36,379 nucleotides of DNA from Phoronis australis (taxonomy: Eukaryota > Phoronida > Phoronidae): positions 250,001-286,379 of the forward strand of contig NMRA01000313.1 in assembly GCA_002633005.1 (NCBI GenBank), read 5' to 3'. Positions 9,529 to 19,949 of the stretch are shown in pieces (the stretch's first letter is position 1; every line of letters starts with the position of its first letter). The notes under the pieces are model-generated. The model saw nothing but the letters and a program-made list of their open reading frames with translations. It did not search any database and had not been told where the DNA came from. Both the position numbers and the translations under genes were made by a program.

Positions 9529-9709
9529 GTAGGGAGGTTTATTTACAACGGCGACTTCTGTGCACACCTGAGTGGTGATCCCTGTATTATACGGGGAATT
9601 GGTCGTATTAGACCCGTTTATATGATGGTGTTAACACCCGTGTGTATACATATAGTTACACCTGAGTGTATATTTACGTACAACTGCACGGTGAGTATTT
9701 TGCCATATA

Positions 9710-9786
9710 GGCGGATCCAGGATTTAGAGTTAGGGAGGGCCAGGGCTGAGTATTGACCAGGATTTCGCCCGTCAGACATTCGCACC
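9710..9786 (+). repeat. GGCGGATCC interspersed repeat, copy 1
   Basis: It begins GGCGGATCCAGGATTTAG and ends GTCAGACATTCGCACC. The reverse complement of 17914-17986 matches over about 75 bp. A shorter copy of the first bases is at 36183. It is an intronic dispersed element of unknown class. Confidence 0.65.
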
Positions 9787-9996
9787 NGGGTGTACATGTA
9801 TAGTTACACCACCTCCAGAGGTCGTGAAAGTAAATAGTCCTTTTGCGAGTTTATAACAATATCGCGAGATTATGTGAGACTTAACTGTGACGTCACGGGA
9901 AGTGGGGCAAAAGCTTGTCGTTTGGCCATTTGCCCAATACGGTAGCAGAGTGCATTCTGTTATTTTCTTCGAATTTTTAGCCGTTTAGTTCGAAAA

Positions 9997-10140
9997 ATGC
10001 CAAACAAGCATTGCTGTTATGGCAAATGAAATTCAGATTCGCACTACAATGCGTTCTATCGCATTCTGTGCTAATTTCGTCCCGTGTATTTTAAACGGGG
10101 GGNAAAGCAACAACATCTCCCATAAAACGTCCAAAAGATC
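9997..10140 (+). pseudogene. THAP-domain ORF relic
   Basis: The frame begins MPNKHCCYGK, then TGA, then NSDSHY, a second stop, and RPVYFKRG. The start resembles THAP N-termini (two Cys in the first dozen residues followed by a SDS block), with the second Cys codon changed to TGA. This is a second, distinct THAP family in the window. The match is short and the call is tentative. An N lies at 10103. Confidence 0.4.
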
Positions 10141-10167
10141 GTCTATTGTAATGCGCAGTTTGGCATG

Positions 10168-10216
10168 GCCGCAGCCGCCGCCGCTCCCGCCACCGCCGCC
10201 GCTGCTGCTGCTGCCA
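10168..10216 (+). repeat. GCC/GCT trinucleotide low-complexity tract
   Basis: A run of CCGCCGCCGC, then CACCGCC, then GCTGCTGCTGCTG. It is GC-rich in an AT-rich intron and creates Pro/Leu runs that are not evidence of a gene. Confidence 0.8.
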
Positions 10217-10516
10217 GAAAATCTCCTCTTATTTCACTTTGCAAAGCTCTTTGTTCACTTTGAAGACTGAATTTCCAAAAGCAAGCACGTCATGCATGTG
10301 CACACGACTATAAGAAATCGGACACCATAAAATAATTGCTTACTGGCACCGTGATTTCAAAATAAAAGCGCGAAAGATATTTCGGAAACAATCGTTGATA
10401 TGCAACTTCCATCGTTATCGGTACTAGATCGCACCAATTGGGAAATCCCAGTTTCGTCATTCAAGAGATTCCCTTGTGGAAATTTTGCATAGCTTGAAAT
10501 ATCAAGTAGTCGGCTA

Positions 10517-11388
10517 TATGGAAAGCCAAAGCGGAAAAAATTACAGAACACTTAGTTTCTAGACAAGATTTAAAAACATCCCAAGACAATGTTTTACTCG
10601 ACAGGACCGAAAAATGAGTGAACCCCAGAATTTTTCACTAATGTAAGAATTAAAAACAGTCTAAAACATTATATTCCATGTGCAAAACCAAAAAACAACT
10701 CACGGCCAGGTCAAGACGTCAGGACTGACGAAATTTATCGCGTCAGGACCTACATGTATAATTTATCACGTCGGAACCTAAAATCTATCGCGACAGGACG
10801 TATAACTTAAAAGGTCCGGACCAAATTTAGCACGCCAGGACCAAATGTTTATTACGCCAGAAAATTTTTCATGTCAGGAGGTCACGTGGCCATCCAGGAG
10901 TACCTGACCCCTCAATGTGACGACGTCGGTACTAGGTATACATAAAGGCTGAAGTGCAATGAGATATATATAGCTCATTGGCTAAGCGCTGAACTATGTC
11001 TCGCCGACGACATTCATATCATCGTGACAGTGATGTTGATTTTCTAATGTCTCTTTAACGCTTTACAGCATAAGCCAATGTCACGTTACACTTGGATACG
11101 TGGATGAAGTCCCCATGTTCGTGATCCCGTGCTTGTGGGTGGTCACGTGGTCTCGTGGCACGAAAATGTTTCTTTCCTGGCGTGATCAATTTTCGGTCTT
11201 TGCGTGATAAATTTTCGGCCGAGCTAGATAATTTTTTTTGTCCTGGCGCGATAAATTTTTGGTCTTCAAGTTTTAAATTTTGGTCCTGACGTCATAGGTT
11301 CTGGTACGATAAATTCTAATTTTTAGTTGGTTTCAATTCTAGAGTAGAAATTATGTGTCCTGGAATGTTTTCCGCTTTGGCTTTCCAT
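10517..11388. mobile_element. Foldback element with iterated GTCAGGACC arms
   Basis: The ends are inverted: TATGGAAAGCCAAAGCGGAA at 10517 and its complement TTCCGCTTTGGCTTTCCA near 11370-11388. Inside each end lies a run of degenerate units of about 22 bp. On the left (about 10706-10885) the unit is GTCAGGACC followed by an A/T stretch and TTTATCGC. On the right (about 11155-11315) the same units occur inverted, for example GGTCCTGACGTC and GGCGCGATAAATTTT. Both arms meet a GTCACGTGG block. The centre, about 270 bp, is not repeated. This is the structure of a foldback element, with long arms made of short tandem repeats, and no ORF. Confidence 0.75.
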
Positions 11389-12791
11389 TGCTGTGATAAG
11401 TTCACGCATATTTTAAATTGAGAATAGGAAAACACTTGCTGTTGTAACTCAGCCATGTCACCAACAGTGCTGTTACTAAATCCTGTACGCGTGCACATTC
11501 ATTACTACTTGAGTCCAACAGTGGACTATCTTATTCGTTTGCGATACCTTCGATGAATACTTGGTAAAATAAGTAGCCCTTATGAAAGGTCACCTGCCAT
11601 TTGAAAATTTTCAAACTATTTTTTGTTTTTCATTATTAAACGTGTTTTGCGATCTATCCATCGATCTTTCTTGATATATCCATATTTGCCGTTTGCAATA
11701 CCGAGCCTCAGAGTCACCTGGGTTTAAGGCAATTGTCCTAGAAAAATATTCTTTTTAATAGCAAGCGTTTCTTTTGTCGACTTCGTTGCGAAATCTATAG
11801 AGCACTTAGCGCAAATGTTGTTTTTCTTTTCCCCCATACGAATGTAATGTAAATTTATATTTACAACCGAGTGTAGATTTGCGCATGGTGTACGTTTACG
11901 TATGGGTCCAAAGATGCTGCAAAAAGCCCCTAGCCTTATTGCACTTTTGCTAATTTGAAGATTTTGATTCACAGAAATGCTTTACTTAAACGTCTCTTAC
12001 AGAACTCCGCTTTCGAGTAGGACACGAACAGTTTGGCATTATAAATTGCCTGCATGTACTGCGTATGTTTGTCCAGTGTTCACAAGACTCGAACACGTCC
12101 CGTTTTGTTGGGTAATGTGCAGAAGATAAGCTTGGGAAATGTCAGCGGATGATGTAATGCTGGGAAGCTATATTTAATTTGTCTAGATCTTGCAAAATTC
12201 ATCATGTTGTCGGCAATATTTCTACAATCTGCTACTAGCGGTTAATTCATGTATAGTATATTTCCGCCTTTGGGGGTTTGTGGGAATATGCAGGGTTGCG
12301 TTCCGTCGACCCAAGACATTAACCATGCACTTGCCGCCAATCTTCGCTTCTGGAACAGAAACTCTGTGGTTATCTATAATTTATAAATTCTATGCCACAT
12401 TCAGTGACGGCCATTTTGCTAGGATACGCTAGCGAAAAGCGCCGTTACCTCCACTGCTTTTTAGGAGAACTTACGGAATCTTTTTTCGCAAGAATCTCGT
12501 GTCTACGTAATGCTGCCCAGTAGTACGCCTATGCGAGAATTTGTCTTCTTTTGTTAGTTCTATTATGATTATATTCGACATATGTGTCCACCGTTTAAGA
12601 TGTGTTTCGTACAGATATTCCACTCATTAGAATAGCGGGCAGAGAGTTTTGATTCCATAAGAAATTTATATGGCGTATATTAGAGGCACCATCCAACCAG
12701 CCCCTCCAAGTCTCAAACCGATGATTACAAATTTCACCGGCTGTGTAGTTAAAATATCATTAGTATCATAAGTGTTTCTTTTTTAATATAG

Positions 12792-12913
12792 GTAACGTTG
12801 GTGAACCCTCCTTCCCCAGTTCCCGATTGGTTGATAGCTACGCTGGCTATAGTAGGGTTCCTGGTGATTATGGCTATAACCTACTGCGCATGTCACCTGA
12901 TACACAAGCGGAA
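12792..12913 (+). CDS. Membrane mucin, transmembrane exon
   Basis: It enters in phase 0 after TTTTTAATATAG and leaves in phase 2 at a perfect donor (GAA/GTAAGT). The translation begins VTLVNPPSPVPDW, a short linker that would also supply the last SEA strand. A hydrophobic span of about 23 residues follows, WLIATLAIVGFLVIMAIT, then YCACHLIHKR. The next exon adds KDKRKK, so the basic stop-transfer segment directly follows. SEA, VP-W, membrane helix and Cys-x-Cys juxtamembrane residues are in the same order as in MUC1. This places the repeats outside the cell and the later exons in the cytoplasm. Confidence 0.8.
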
Positions 12914-15101
12914 GTAAGTTGTTCATGGGGAAATTTATTTAAAATGATAGTGTGCTGTACTTCACAATATTCCTCTCAACATTAATTAACGTTGTGAATT
13001 TTTAGTTACGATTCGAGCGTCCTGAGCAAACTACACACCGTGTGTCTCGGACGCCAGATACATGTAAGTCTTGTTAGATGTCTATTGGACAACAGTTTTT
13101 TATCGGTTTTAACGTAAATGTGACGACTCAAATGAATGTAAGTATAAATAGGATTTTCGAAAGAATCCGTTTCAGAAACTTTGGGGAATTGGCATAAAAG
13201 CTGAACTAAGTAAATAAGCAAAAATTCCTAACAACTTTTCTTAGACATAACGTAGAATTTTCATATTTTCATTTAAAAAAGGTTTTAGTAAAACCGGCTG
13301 TGTGGTTATTTTGCTATGAATGTACATTTCTTGCACACTTAAAAAACGTGGTCACGTAACAATAATAAATACGCGGTAGTAAGAAGCATGTTTTAGAATC
13401 CTCGATCTTCCTTTACCAGAAAATTTATACTTTTAATGGTCGACACGTCATAGTTTTTTCGATATTTGACTTGTAATTGGGGTAGTTTATTAAGGTCCTA
13501 GATAACCTTAAAAGACAATTTTTCACAAAGAAAAGCAATTTTATCTTAATTTGTTCTTGTGCGACGAGGTGGTCACTTTGGCTGTACAGCGAGCGCCCTG
13601 ATTGAGCAGTATTTAGGTATGATCACTGATTCTAAATTTGTAACTGACGTAATTTTGGCGTGGCTAGGAAGGCTGTACAATACACGCATGCGTGAACCAG
13701 TACGAAGGTGAATAGCTTATTCTGAGTAACAATAATACAAATGCTCGGCGGCGATGACGGCTGTTTGATGGAAGAGAATAGCAAGAGATTAGTGTGAGGA
13801 TGTCGAGCACTTGACACGTGTCAACGACCTCAGAGTTCAAGGACATTCCTTCTTGGCCTGTTGTTCTGATAGGCTGCGGGCTTTGCGTTAGTGTGTGACT
13901 CCATGGCAAGTTTCAAAGTTGCTTTCTTCGGAGCCCCGAACTTGACTGTGTAGTTGAACATCCGAACTACTACACCCGAGACTGAAATGATAACCCGAGT
14001 TGAGCTACCGAATGGATGGCGGAGTGAAACTCGAGACTAGGAGTTGACTTTACCACACAGCTATTTACAAACACCTTCCGGGTAGTGCATGAATGTTCGA
14101 GAAAAACAACGAACTTACGTGTGGGTAATTACAATGTTAGCGTATGTTTAATCCCTAACCCTGTTGAACACTTCTCTCTCGCGGCGTCAGTATTGAAAAT
14201 ATGCATAAATATGAGAATTAACAAAAAAAACATGATATCCATAGTTCTCTTGAATTTTTAGGAAAAAAGTGGAATCTTTGACTATTTTATATACTGGACC
14301 ACCGGTTTCTGAAGGAACGATTTTAGTCCGACTTAACAAAAGGCTTGGAGCAAAGTTTTTCTTTACTTTGTTATTCTTCTGTGTCGGATATTTACAGCCA
14401 TTCTTGTAGCATATTTGGAAGATCAGATCCTTTGGCAAAGCATGAAACACTGTACCAGCGTGATAAATCCTTCATAAAGTTTACTACCAGTTACACAAAA
14501 GGAAACCAAAATGAGTGCAACTTAAAAAGGGTTTCGGTAGGCCTGCTCGGGTCCGAGGACCAAAATAACGTCGCCTTCCGCTTTTCTTTTAGTCGATCTA
14601 GCGGATTGCGCGTAAGGTGCATATGCTAGCGTAGTGCTGAGGTCACCTCCAGTGTCTCGTTTGCCAATCACAAATGAAAAGAGGCTGTTAAAAGTTTTAA
14701 ACCGTCCTTTCAGTGGTAGAAAAACATCAAAACCATACTTTCTACACATGTTCAAAAGGCCCTTACCCTAGACAGCTAGCCTACTGCTTGAGCCAACCTA
14801 TATTTTACGTAATAAACAGGGTGTCCTGAAATGTATTCACAATTCAATTGACGATAACTGCGTTGATTATTGACTTAGGAAAATATCACTGGTTTAAATT
14901 CATAACAATATATCAAATTAAATGTAGTATTTAAAAAAATAAATTCCTTGTTTGTTAATATGGGATGTAATAATTTAATATTTTTATTGAGATTAATGAT
15001 CTTTTGGTACGCATAGGTAGGAGAATTTTTACGTCCCTTTTAACGAAACACATCTGTAACTAATGTTCGTGTTAAAAAACGGAATATTTTACTCCTGCCA
15101 G
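12914..15101 (+). other. Mucin gene intron
   Basis: A 2.2-kb intron between GTAAGT and TACTCCTGCCAG, phase 2 on both sides. No exon or clear repeat was recognised. CAGGGTGTCCTGAAATG at 14818 resembles CAGGGCGTCCCGAAAGT at 36262, which may be ends of a common element. Confidence 0.55.
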
Positions 15102-15446
15102 AGACAAACGGAAGAAACTTGCCTACCAAACTGAAGTAAGCCTACATCGCGACGAAACTACGGTTGGAAAAGATCTTGAGATGCAAGCTTCTGGTGACGT
15201 ACATCAAGGAATAGATCATAGTACTCCATCTACCGAACTGACGTCTGAGAGCGAAACCACAGCGCTCAAAAACGAAAGTGAAAAAGCCCCAGAAATTAAT
15301 GGTGTTTCAGAAGCCGAAAGGCGGCGCTTGAGTAGCACAACAGCGTACCGAGACTCCGTTGAAAAAGAGTTTGGGGATATCGTGGCAAAAGTCGAGACCG
15401 AGAATGCTAAATTGATCAGCGAAAACGAAGAAGAAAGTAAAGCCAG
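15102..15446 (+). CDS. Membrane mucin, main cytoplasmic exon
   Basis: It enters in phase 2 (the split Lys codon AA/A is restored) and leaves in phase 2 at CCAG/GTAGGA. It encodes about 115 residues. First comes a basic start (DKRKKLAYQTEV), then a Ser/Thr/Glu-rich middle, then a charged stretch likely to be helical (EKEFGDIVAKVETENAKLIS). There is no hydrophobic segment, as expected for a tail inside the cell. Tyr occurs in LAYQTEV and TTAYRDS, both possible phosphorylation sites. RRRLSS fits a basophilic kinase site. No known domain is recognised. The reading stops 3 bases past the donor if unspliced. Confidence 0.8.
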
Positions 15447-15891
15447 GTAGGACCACGTAGTTAGGAAAGATTTATTCATAGTCCTTTCTTTAACGTTGTG
15501 AGTAATGTACTGTGTGCTCAGATTTTCTTAAAAAGTGGTCATTGGTTTCGTGGGCCAAAACGGTCATGTAAATTAACTAAATATCTTATTAATTTTTGGG
15601 TGTTTGCTTATCCAGTTGGCAATCACCCAATGATTTGGGAAATGTTTCATTCGTAAGTCGTGTTTCATATTAAAAATATAGCTGTCCTAAAGAAACAAGA
15701 CATGGTTGAGTTACAATTTGACTTTCATGTCAAACGAGACGCAATTAAAATGCATATGAAACGGCCCAACTGGAAAACAGTAAATTTATGCAAATCATAA
15801 CGCGATTGATGACTGTAAAGCGATCTCAGGGGCTTCAGGGAGTATACGCTGGAACCACTATCATCACTGGTCCTGTTTCCGTCCACAAAAG

Positions 15892-15973
15892 GTCGGAAAG
15901 TGAAATCAAATATCTTGATTCGTCAGACAATTCTTATCCTAATGCTGTCATATTAAAGTACAATAAAGAGTAA
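15892..15973 (+). CDS. Candidate alternative terminal exon of the mucin
   Basis: The acceptor TCCTGTTTCCGTCCACAAAAG precedes 15892 and completes the split Arg codon of the preceding exon (AG/G). The frame then reads SESEIKYLDSSDNSYPNAV, a few more residues and a stop at 15971. AATAAA at 15962-15967 overlaps the last codons, so an mRNA could end just past the stop. Only this AG in the local frame gives the needed phase. The product would replace the constitutive last 24 codons with 26 others that also carry Tyr-Pro/Asn motifs. The acceptor is AAAG, weaker than CAG. No transcript evidence is available. Confidence 0.4.
15962..15967 (+). promoter_or_regulatory. AATAAA poly(A) signal
   Basis: A canonical hexamer inside the last intron, positioned to serve the alternative terminal exon. 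By itself the hexamer is weak evidence in AT-rich DNA. Confidence 0.35.
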
Positions 15974-16189
15974 TTGAACGGTTTTCAGGACTTCCAGAGT
16001 TGCATGCCTGTCAACTCCGGACCGTCCATCACGACATTATAATGTTATGAGTCGTACTGTTTGCATCCAAGATGATCGAGTTTTAAACGTGTGCTGAACA
16101 TTTTGGAAAAGTAAATCAGTTATCGAGGGTAGTTCATTCTTTGATATCACTTTCATCATTAACGATTTTGAAACGGATTTTTTTTTCAG

Positions 16190-16262
16190 CTTAAAGGAAG
16201 ACCATGCTTACGACAATCCGGTGGCAACGGATGCTGGCGATGACGGCATAACACGGTTCTGA
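16190..16262 (+). CDS. Membrane mucin, terminal exon
   Basis: The phase-2 acceptor TTTTTTTTCAG joins AG/C to give Ser. The reading is LKEDHAYDNPVATDAGDDG, then ITRF and TGA at 16260-16262. HAYDNPVA is a Tyr motif typical of receptor tails that bind adaptors when phosphorylated; this is an inference from pattern. No AATAAA lies within the next few hundred bases, so the poly(A) site is not located. Confidence 0.75.
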
Positions 16263-17691
16263 AACCGTGAAAGAAAGGATAGACTCCCCTCGGAAAATTT
16301 CCGTGTAGTCTCATTATAGGAAGTTGAAAGTTTAGGAAATTACTTCACTATTTACTCTATACGTTATTTCACCAGAATGGGAGTTTTAGAAGAAGTGCGT
16401 GTTCGCGTAGGTGTACCGAACCGTTATCATTGCAAAGGCAGTCTGGAGACATTTGGGATTACCGTCAGACTATACTGGAAAATAGCTATACATTTGTTTT
16501 TGATAATGGCCATCTTCCGTTTTAAAACTAGTCTAAACTTATCCCATTTTGCTTGGATTGAAGTGGTTTTTGACGATTCGTTATTGTTTGAGGCCATGCT
16601 CGACGGATAAACTGAACAAGCCAACTTCAATTGTCAAGAAAAATGGAAATTGACAGTTCATCTCAAGCGCAGAAACTTATCATATTCTGAGTAAAAATGA
16701 ACAAGTTGTGAATAGTCTTATAATGGTAAGTGAACTAACTAAAAAGTTAGTTTTCTATCAAAGGAAGGGTTAATGGCACCTTTAAAGTTAACGAAATCAA
16801 AGTGTCACGTGTTGATGACGTAGTTTGTTACACAGAGACTAACATTTATGTCTATCCATAGTACATGTTCACGTAATTCTACCAAAAATCCTAACAAGAC
16901 GTGTGGTGATCGTCTTCTCACGATAGTTGGACACACATCATGTTGCTAACTTTATACACGACATACAGTGGCAACTTTCAGTGGTACGTTTTGTACTATG
17001 AAGCGTATCGTGACAATCCACTCACGCGTAGACGTATTTGTCTCAGTTCCAACGATAAGTTTCATTTTAAGTATAACCCAACGCAAAGAAATTGTCACGG
17101 AGAAAATAACCAAAATTAGATTTGTTAAAATAAGTGACATTTCGACACTTATAATTCAATATTATGATTACATACATGTTTGCGTTCTTCGTGCTGGACC
17201 CAGTGGTTCTTGGCTTTTGGATTTTGCAATCAAATGTCTTCAAAGAAGGAAACAAAGCTACGGAAATTGCTTTCGCATCAGGCTGGTTTATAGGTTTTGA
17301 GTTTTTGCAGCTGAGCTCCCATGTAGCATCTGTACCAATGCCGTAGATCGATTCAAAAACGTATCCCTGAAAGTGCCTTTTATTTGTTCATTGTCAGTTC
17401 GAATGCACTCCGTGTTAATCGTGAGAATGTGCATCTAGTTGGTAAACTGCATTGGAAAAAGATACGTTCACCTCTTTGTCCTGTAAAAGTTCACTGACAT
17501 GAGATTCTGTTTTAAATCAAAATCGTCAAGGATTCTTCAGAGCATTTCTTAACATCTCTGATCTATGAAAGGTCCGGTCCCTTGACACTCAACATGACAG
17601 AGGACAAAACGATTAAAGAAACAGGTTACTAGTGCAATTCATTCCACATGGCCAATTTGATTCTGAATTATAATTATATGATTTTCGTATT
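16263..17691. other. Downstream of the mucin gene; no gene recognised
   Basis: It holds copy 3 of dispersed repeat family 1 (16480-16690) and a TTTAAAGTTAACGAAATCAAAGTGTCAC block at about 16778-16806 resembling 4213-4247. The frame 16968-17300 is open for 110 codons; a second frame over the same DNA reads WYVLYYEAYRDNP. Neither has a recognisable domain, so neither is called. Confidence 0.4.
16480..16690 (+). repeat. Dispersed repeat family 1, copy 3 (diverged)
   Basis: It shares GGCCATGCTCGACGGATAAA, GAACAAGCCAACTT and CTCAAGCGCAGAAACTTATC-like blocks with the copies at 61 and 6505, at similar spacing. It is the most diverged full-length copy. Confidence 0.4.
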
Positions 17692-18165
17692 TTACCGTAT
17701 AACCCCGCAATTGAGCACATATGCCTATTGTGGAACAGCGCCTTCATGCGGGACATTTGAGTGGGAACTGAGAGTTATTCTATCGGCAATCGAGGCTAAA
17801 CGCTTTCTTAAAAATAAAGCCATCAGTTTTAAAACTGTATCATTTTAAAATCTGACCGTTACTCTAACCTTTTTATTTCACCCTAATTGTCACTGACGCC
17901 AGATTCCAGAGGAGGTGCGAATGTCTAACGGCCAAAACCCTAGCTACTGCTCTGCCTTGCCCCCAACTCAAAATCTTGCATCCGCCCTGGACGCCATACT
18001 CTTTGTGAAATAAAATGGTTCGGTAGTGTATTTTTAAACATATAGGTGCACCGCATACACTTAATTGCAGGACTTAGGTGCATGCGCGTGTATACGGGAC
18101 ATTTGTGGAAAATCGCATTGCGTTGCTTATAGGTGCAAGCGCTTATTTTCGGGGTTATGCGGTAA
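17692..18165. mobile_element. MITE-like element with TTACCGYATAACCCCG ends
   Basis: The left end TTACCGTATAACCCCGCAAT and the inverted right end ATTTTCGGGGTTATGCGGTAA are near-perfect terminal inverted repeats 474 bp apart. Further in, GCGGGACATTTG is mirrored only loosely. The element carries a copy of the GGCGGATCC repeat (17914-17986). There is no transposase ORF. A target-site duplication is not certain. Confidence 0.65.
17914..17986 (-). repeat. GGCGGATCC interspersed repeat, copy 2
   Basis: On the minus strand it reads GGCGGATGCAAGATTTTGAG and ends GTTAGACATTCGCACC, aligned with 9710-9786 along its whole length. It lies inside the MITE-like element, so one inserted into the other or the repeat is part of it. 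Confidence 0.65.
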
Positions 18166-18930
18166 CGGACACGTGAATGTGTGCAATATCAGTCTTTTAG
18201 CATCCGGCTTGTGACAAGACAGAGATAATCGTCGGAATCGTCATCACGTTTTGAAGTCTGTCAATGTAAACAATTGTTTGGTTATCATTGCACATGCGTG
18301 CACCCAGCCTAAGAAGTGGGAGCTCGAAATTTTGGGAATGTGGAACTTTTACTAAAAAAGGAAACGGGGTGCGTTCAGACCTATGACTTGTGCATTCGCC
18401 GAATTTTGATAGTTCCTGCTTTCTAGTGGACTTTTGTCGCGATTTCTACTTGTTCGGCTTTTTATTTCTNCTCCGCTCCCCCCGGCCGGTTGCGCGCATG
18501 TTGTAAAAAAAATGTTCGTTGCTGTGACGTTACGAGAAGGATCCGTCACGACGATTGGCTTACGATGACACCCCGTTCCATCACTCTGACGAGCAATTGC
18601 TGAGGTTTCTCAAACCCTTTTGATAGATAACTTTGATTGAAATAGGAGCATAATTACGTGTCATTCATCATTTTTTAATTTTTTAAAATTTTGTAAATGG
18701 TATCTTGTAAGCATTAAGTCTGCTAGTCAATACATTATTGTATTTTCCCGTGTTCTCGCACATTATTGCAAAAACGTGCACTCAGACAGAGATTATAAAG
18801 AACTAAACCAAGGCGATCAACGGAGTGTTGATTGTGAAAAGTCAGTGTGTGTGTGTCGGCAAAGTAGAAGAGCGTCAAAGCTGCTTGCTCGTGTCTGACT
18901 GAAAACGTTTCGTGTTTTGATATCAATTCA
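18166..18930. other. No gene recognised
   Basis: GCACATGCGTGCACCCAG at 18291 followed by GAGCTCGAA resembles ACATGCGCGCACCCAGG at 6836 followed by GGCTCGAA, so a short dispersed repeat is likely. An N is at 18470. Nothing else is supported. Confidence 0.4.
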
Positions 18931-18978
18931 TAAGCTCGAATTGGCGATCACCTAGGTAGCCTGGTTGTATCGGAAAAA

Positions 18979-19098
18979 ATGTCTAATTATTTGAATTCCG
19001 AAAAATGGATTATTTGTTTTTGGGGTATTGAAGACTGGGAAGAACGCGATCCTGTTTTGAAAGTGAAACTACGCGTGCTATCGGACCCCCAAATATTT
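18979..19098 (+). CDS. Orphan exon candidate, 40 codons
   Basis: An ATG with A at -3 opens a 40-codon frame reading MSNYLNSEKWIICFWG and then IEDWEERDPVLKVKLRV. It runs straight into a perfect donor, TTT/GTAAGT, in phase 0. The composition looks like protein (two Trp, balanced charges), unlike the neighbouring DNA. No domain is recognised and the partner exon is unknown. The next phase-0 acceptor with a good frame I found is at 21176. Confidence 0.3.
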
Positions 19099-19949
19099 GT
19101 AAGTTACAATTAAGGTCAACAGTTGAACACGCCAAGATATGATCTACATTATCTCTAATAGTATCTTTTCTTTCAAAAACAATAACAAAATTTCACCTTT
19201 GAAATACATGACCCAACTTATTCTTGATAACAGTCGTGAGCTCGACATATTTCCGTGAAATCTCGCTTTCCTGATTTGTTGTGTCGAAATACACGTTAGT
19301 CCGATGTTATACGTCTGTAGAATCGTACTAGACATTTCCTGATAAAAATGCGGCACAAGTGATCCCTAGTAGCGTCAAGTATTTAGAAAGTCGGATAATT
19401 CTGTAACGAGTTACGCATACTAATTTTATTTGTCTCTTTTATCTTTTTGCCCTTGAAAACGTACTGGATAACTAAGATTTCGTAATCGTTATCAAATTTA
19501 AGCACGTCTGGCAGAACGCAAAGAAACTATCGGGAGTTCTCAGTACTACCACTTGACTCGTGTCTGCCTTACCTGCACGACATATCTTCTCCCAATTCGG
19601 GTATCATTAATTACTTTGCTCAGCAGTTAACATAATTTAGGGTTTTCACTAGACAACATTTATGCCCTAATAGCGTTTAGTAGTTTGAATTGAAGAAAAA
19701 ACAGAGATTGCCTGAGCGCAGCTTTACATTAATATCCTTGGACATTTCGCTACGTTATATAAGACTCTGTGTTCATAATACATGTACAAGAAAGCATTTT
19801 CTCCACACATTCCATGAAAATACCATGAGATTTAGCTGTGGACCTAATTTCAACATAGACTGCATGAAGGTCGTACATGTCCGTAATCAATCCCAGAATT
19901 CAACTACACAAAAGAGCATGACGATTTTTCTCAGTAAAAATTTAGTACA

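Larger units (their letters stand above)
9529..12791 (+). other. Mucin gene intron, rich in mobile-element relics
   Basis: A 3.3-kb intron bounded by CAG/GTAGGG and ATATAG/GTAACG. It holds an interspersed repeat (9710-9786), a THAP ORF relic (9997-10140), a GCC/GCT low-complexity tract (10168-10216) and a foldback element (10517-11388). From 11390 to 12791 I see no feature. Confidence 0.6.
15447..16189 (+). other. Last mucin intron, containing a candidate alternative exon
   Basis: A 743-bp phase-2 intron ending in a strong polypyrimidine acceptor (TTTTTTTTTCAG). Besides the alternative exon at 15892-15973 I see nothing else in it. Confidence 0.6.

Noticed and set aside
9184-9567. 127-codon open frame on the minus strand
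   Set aside because: It lies opposite the two SEA-like exon blocks. The plus strand has matching phases, good outer splice sites and a domain-like order, so the minus frame is a shadow.
10019-10270. Open frame with a Pro-rich run
   Set aside because: It includes an N and a GCC/GCT low-complexity tract, and it overlaps the broken THAP reading in another frame.
16968-17300. 110-codon open frame
   Set aside because: A competing frame over the same bases looks equally protein-like, and neither has a domain, so I cannot choose or support either.
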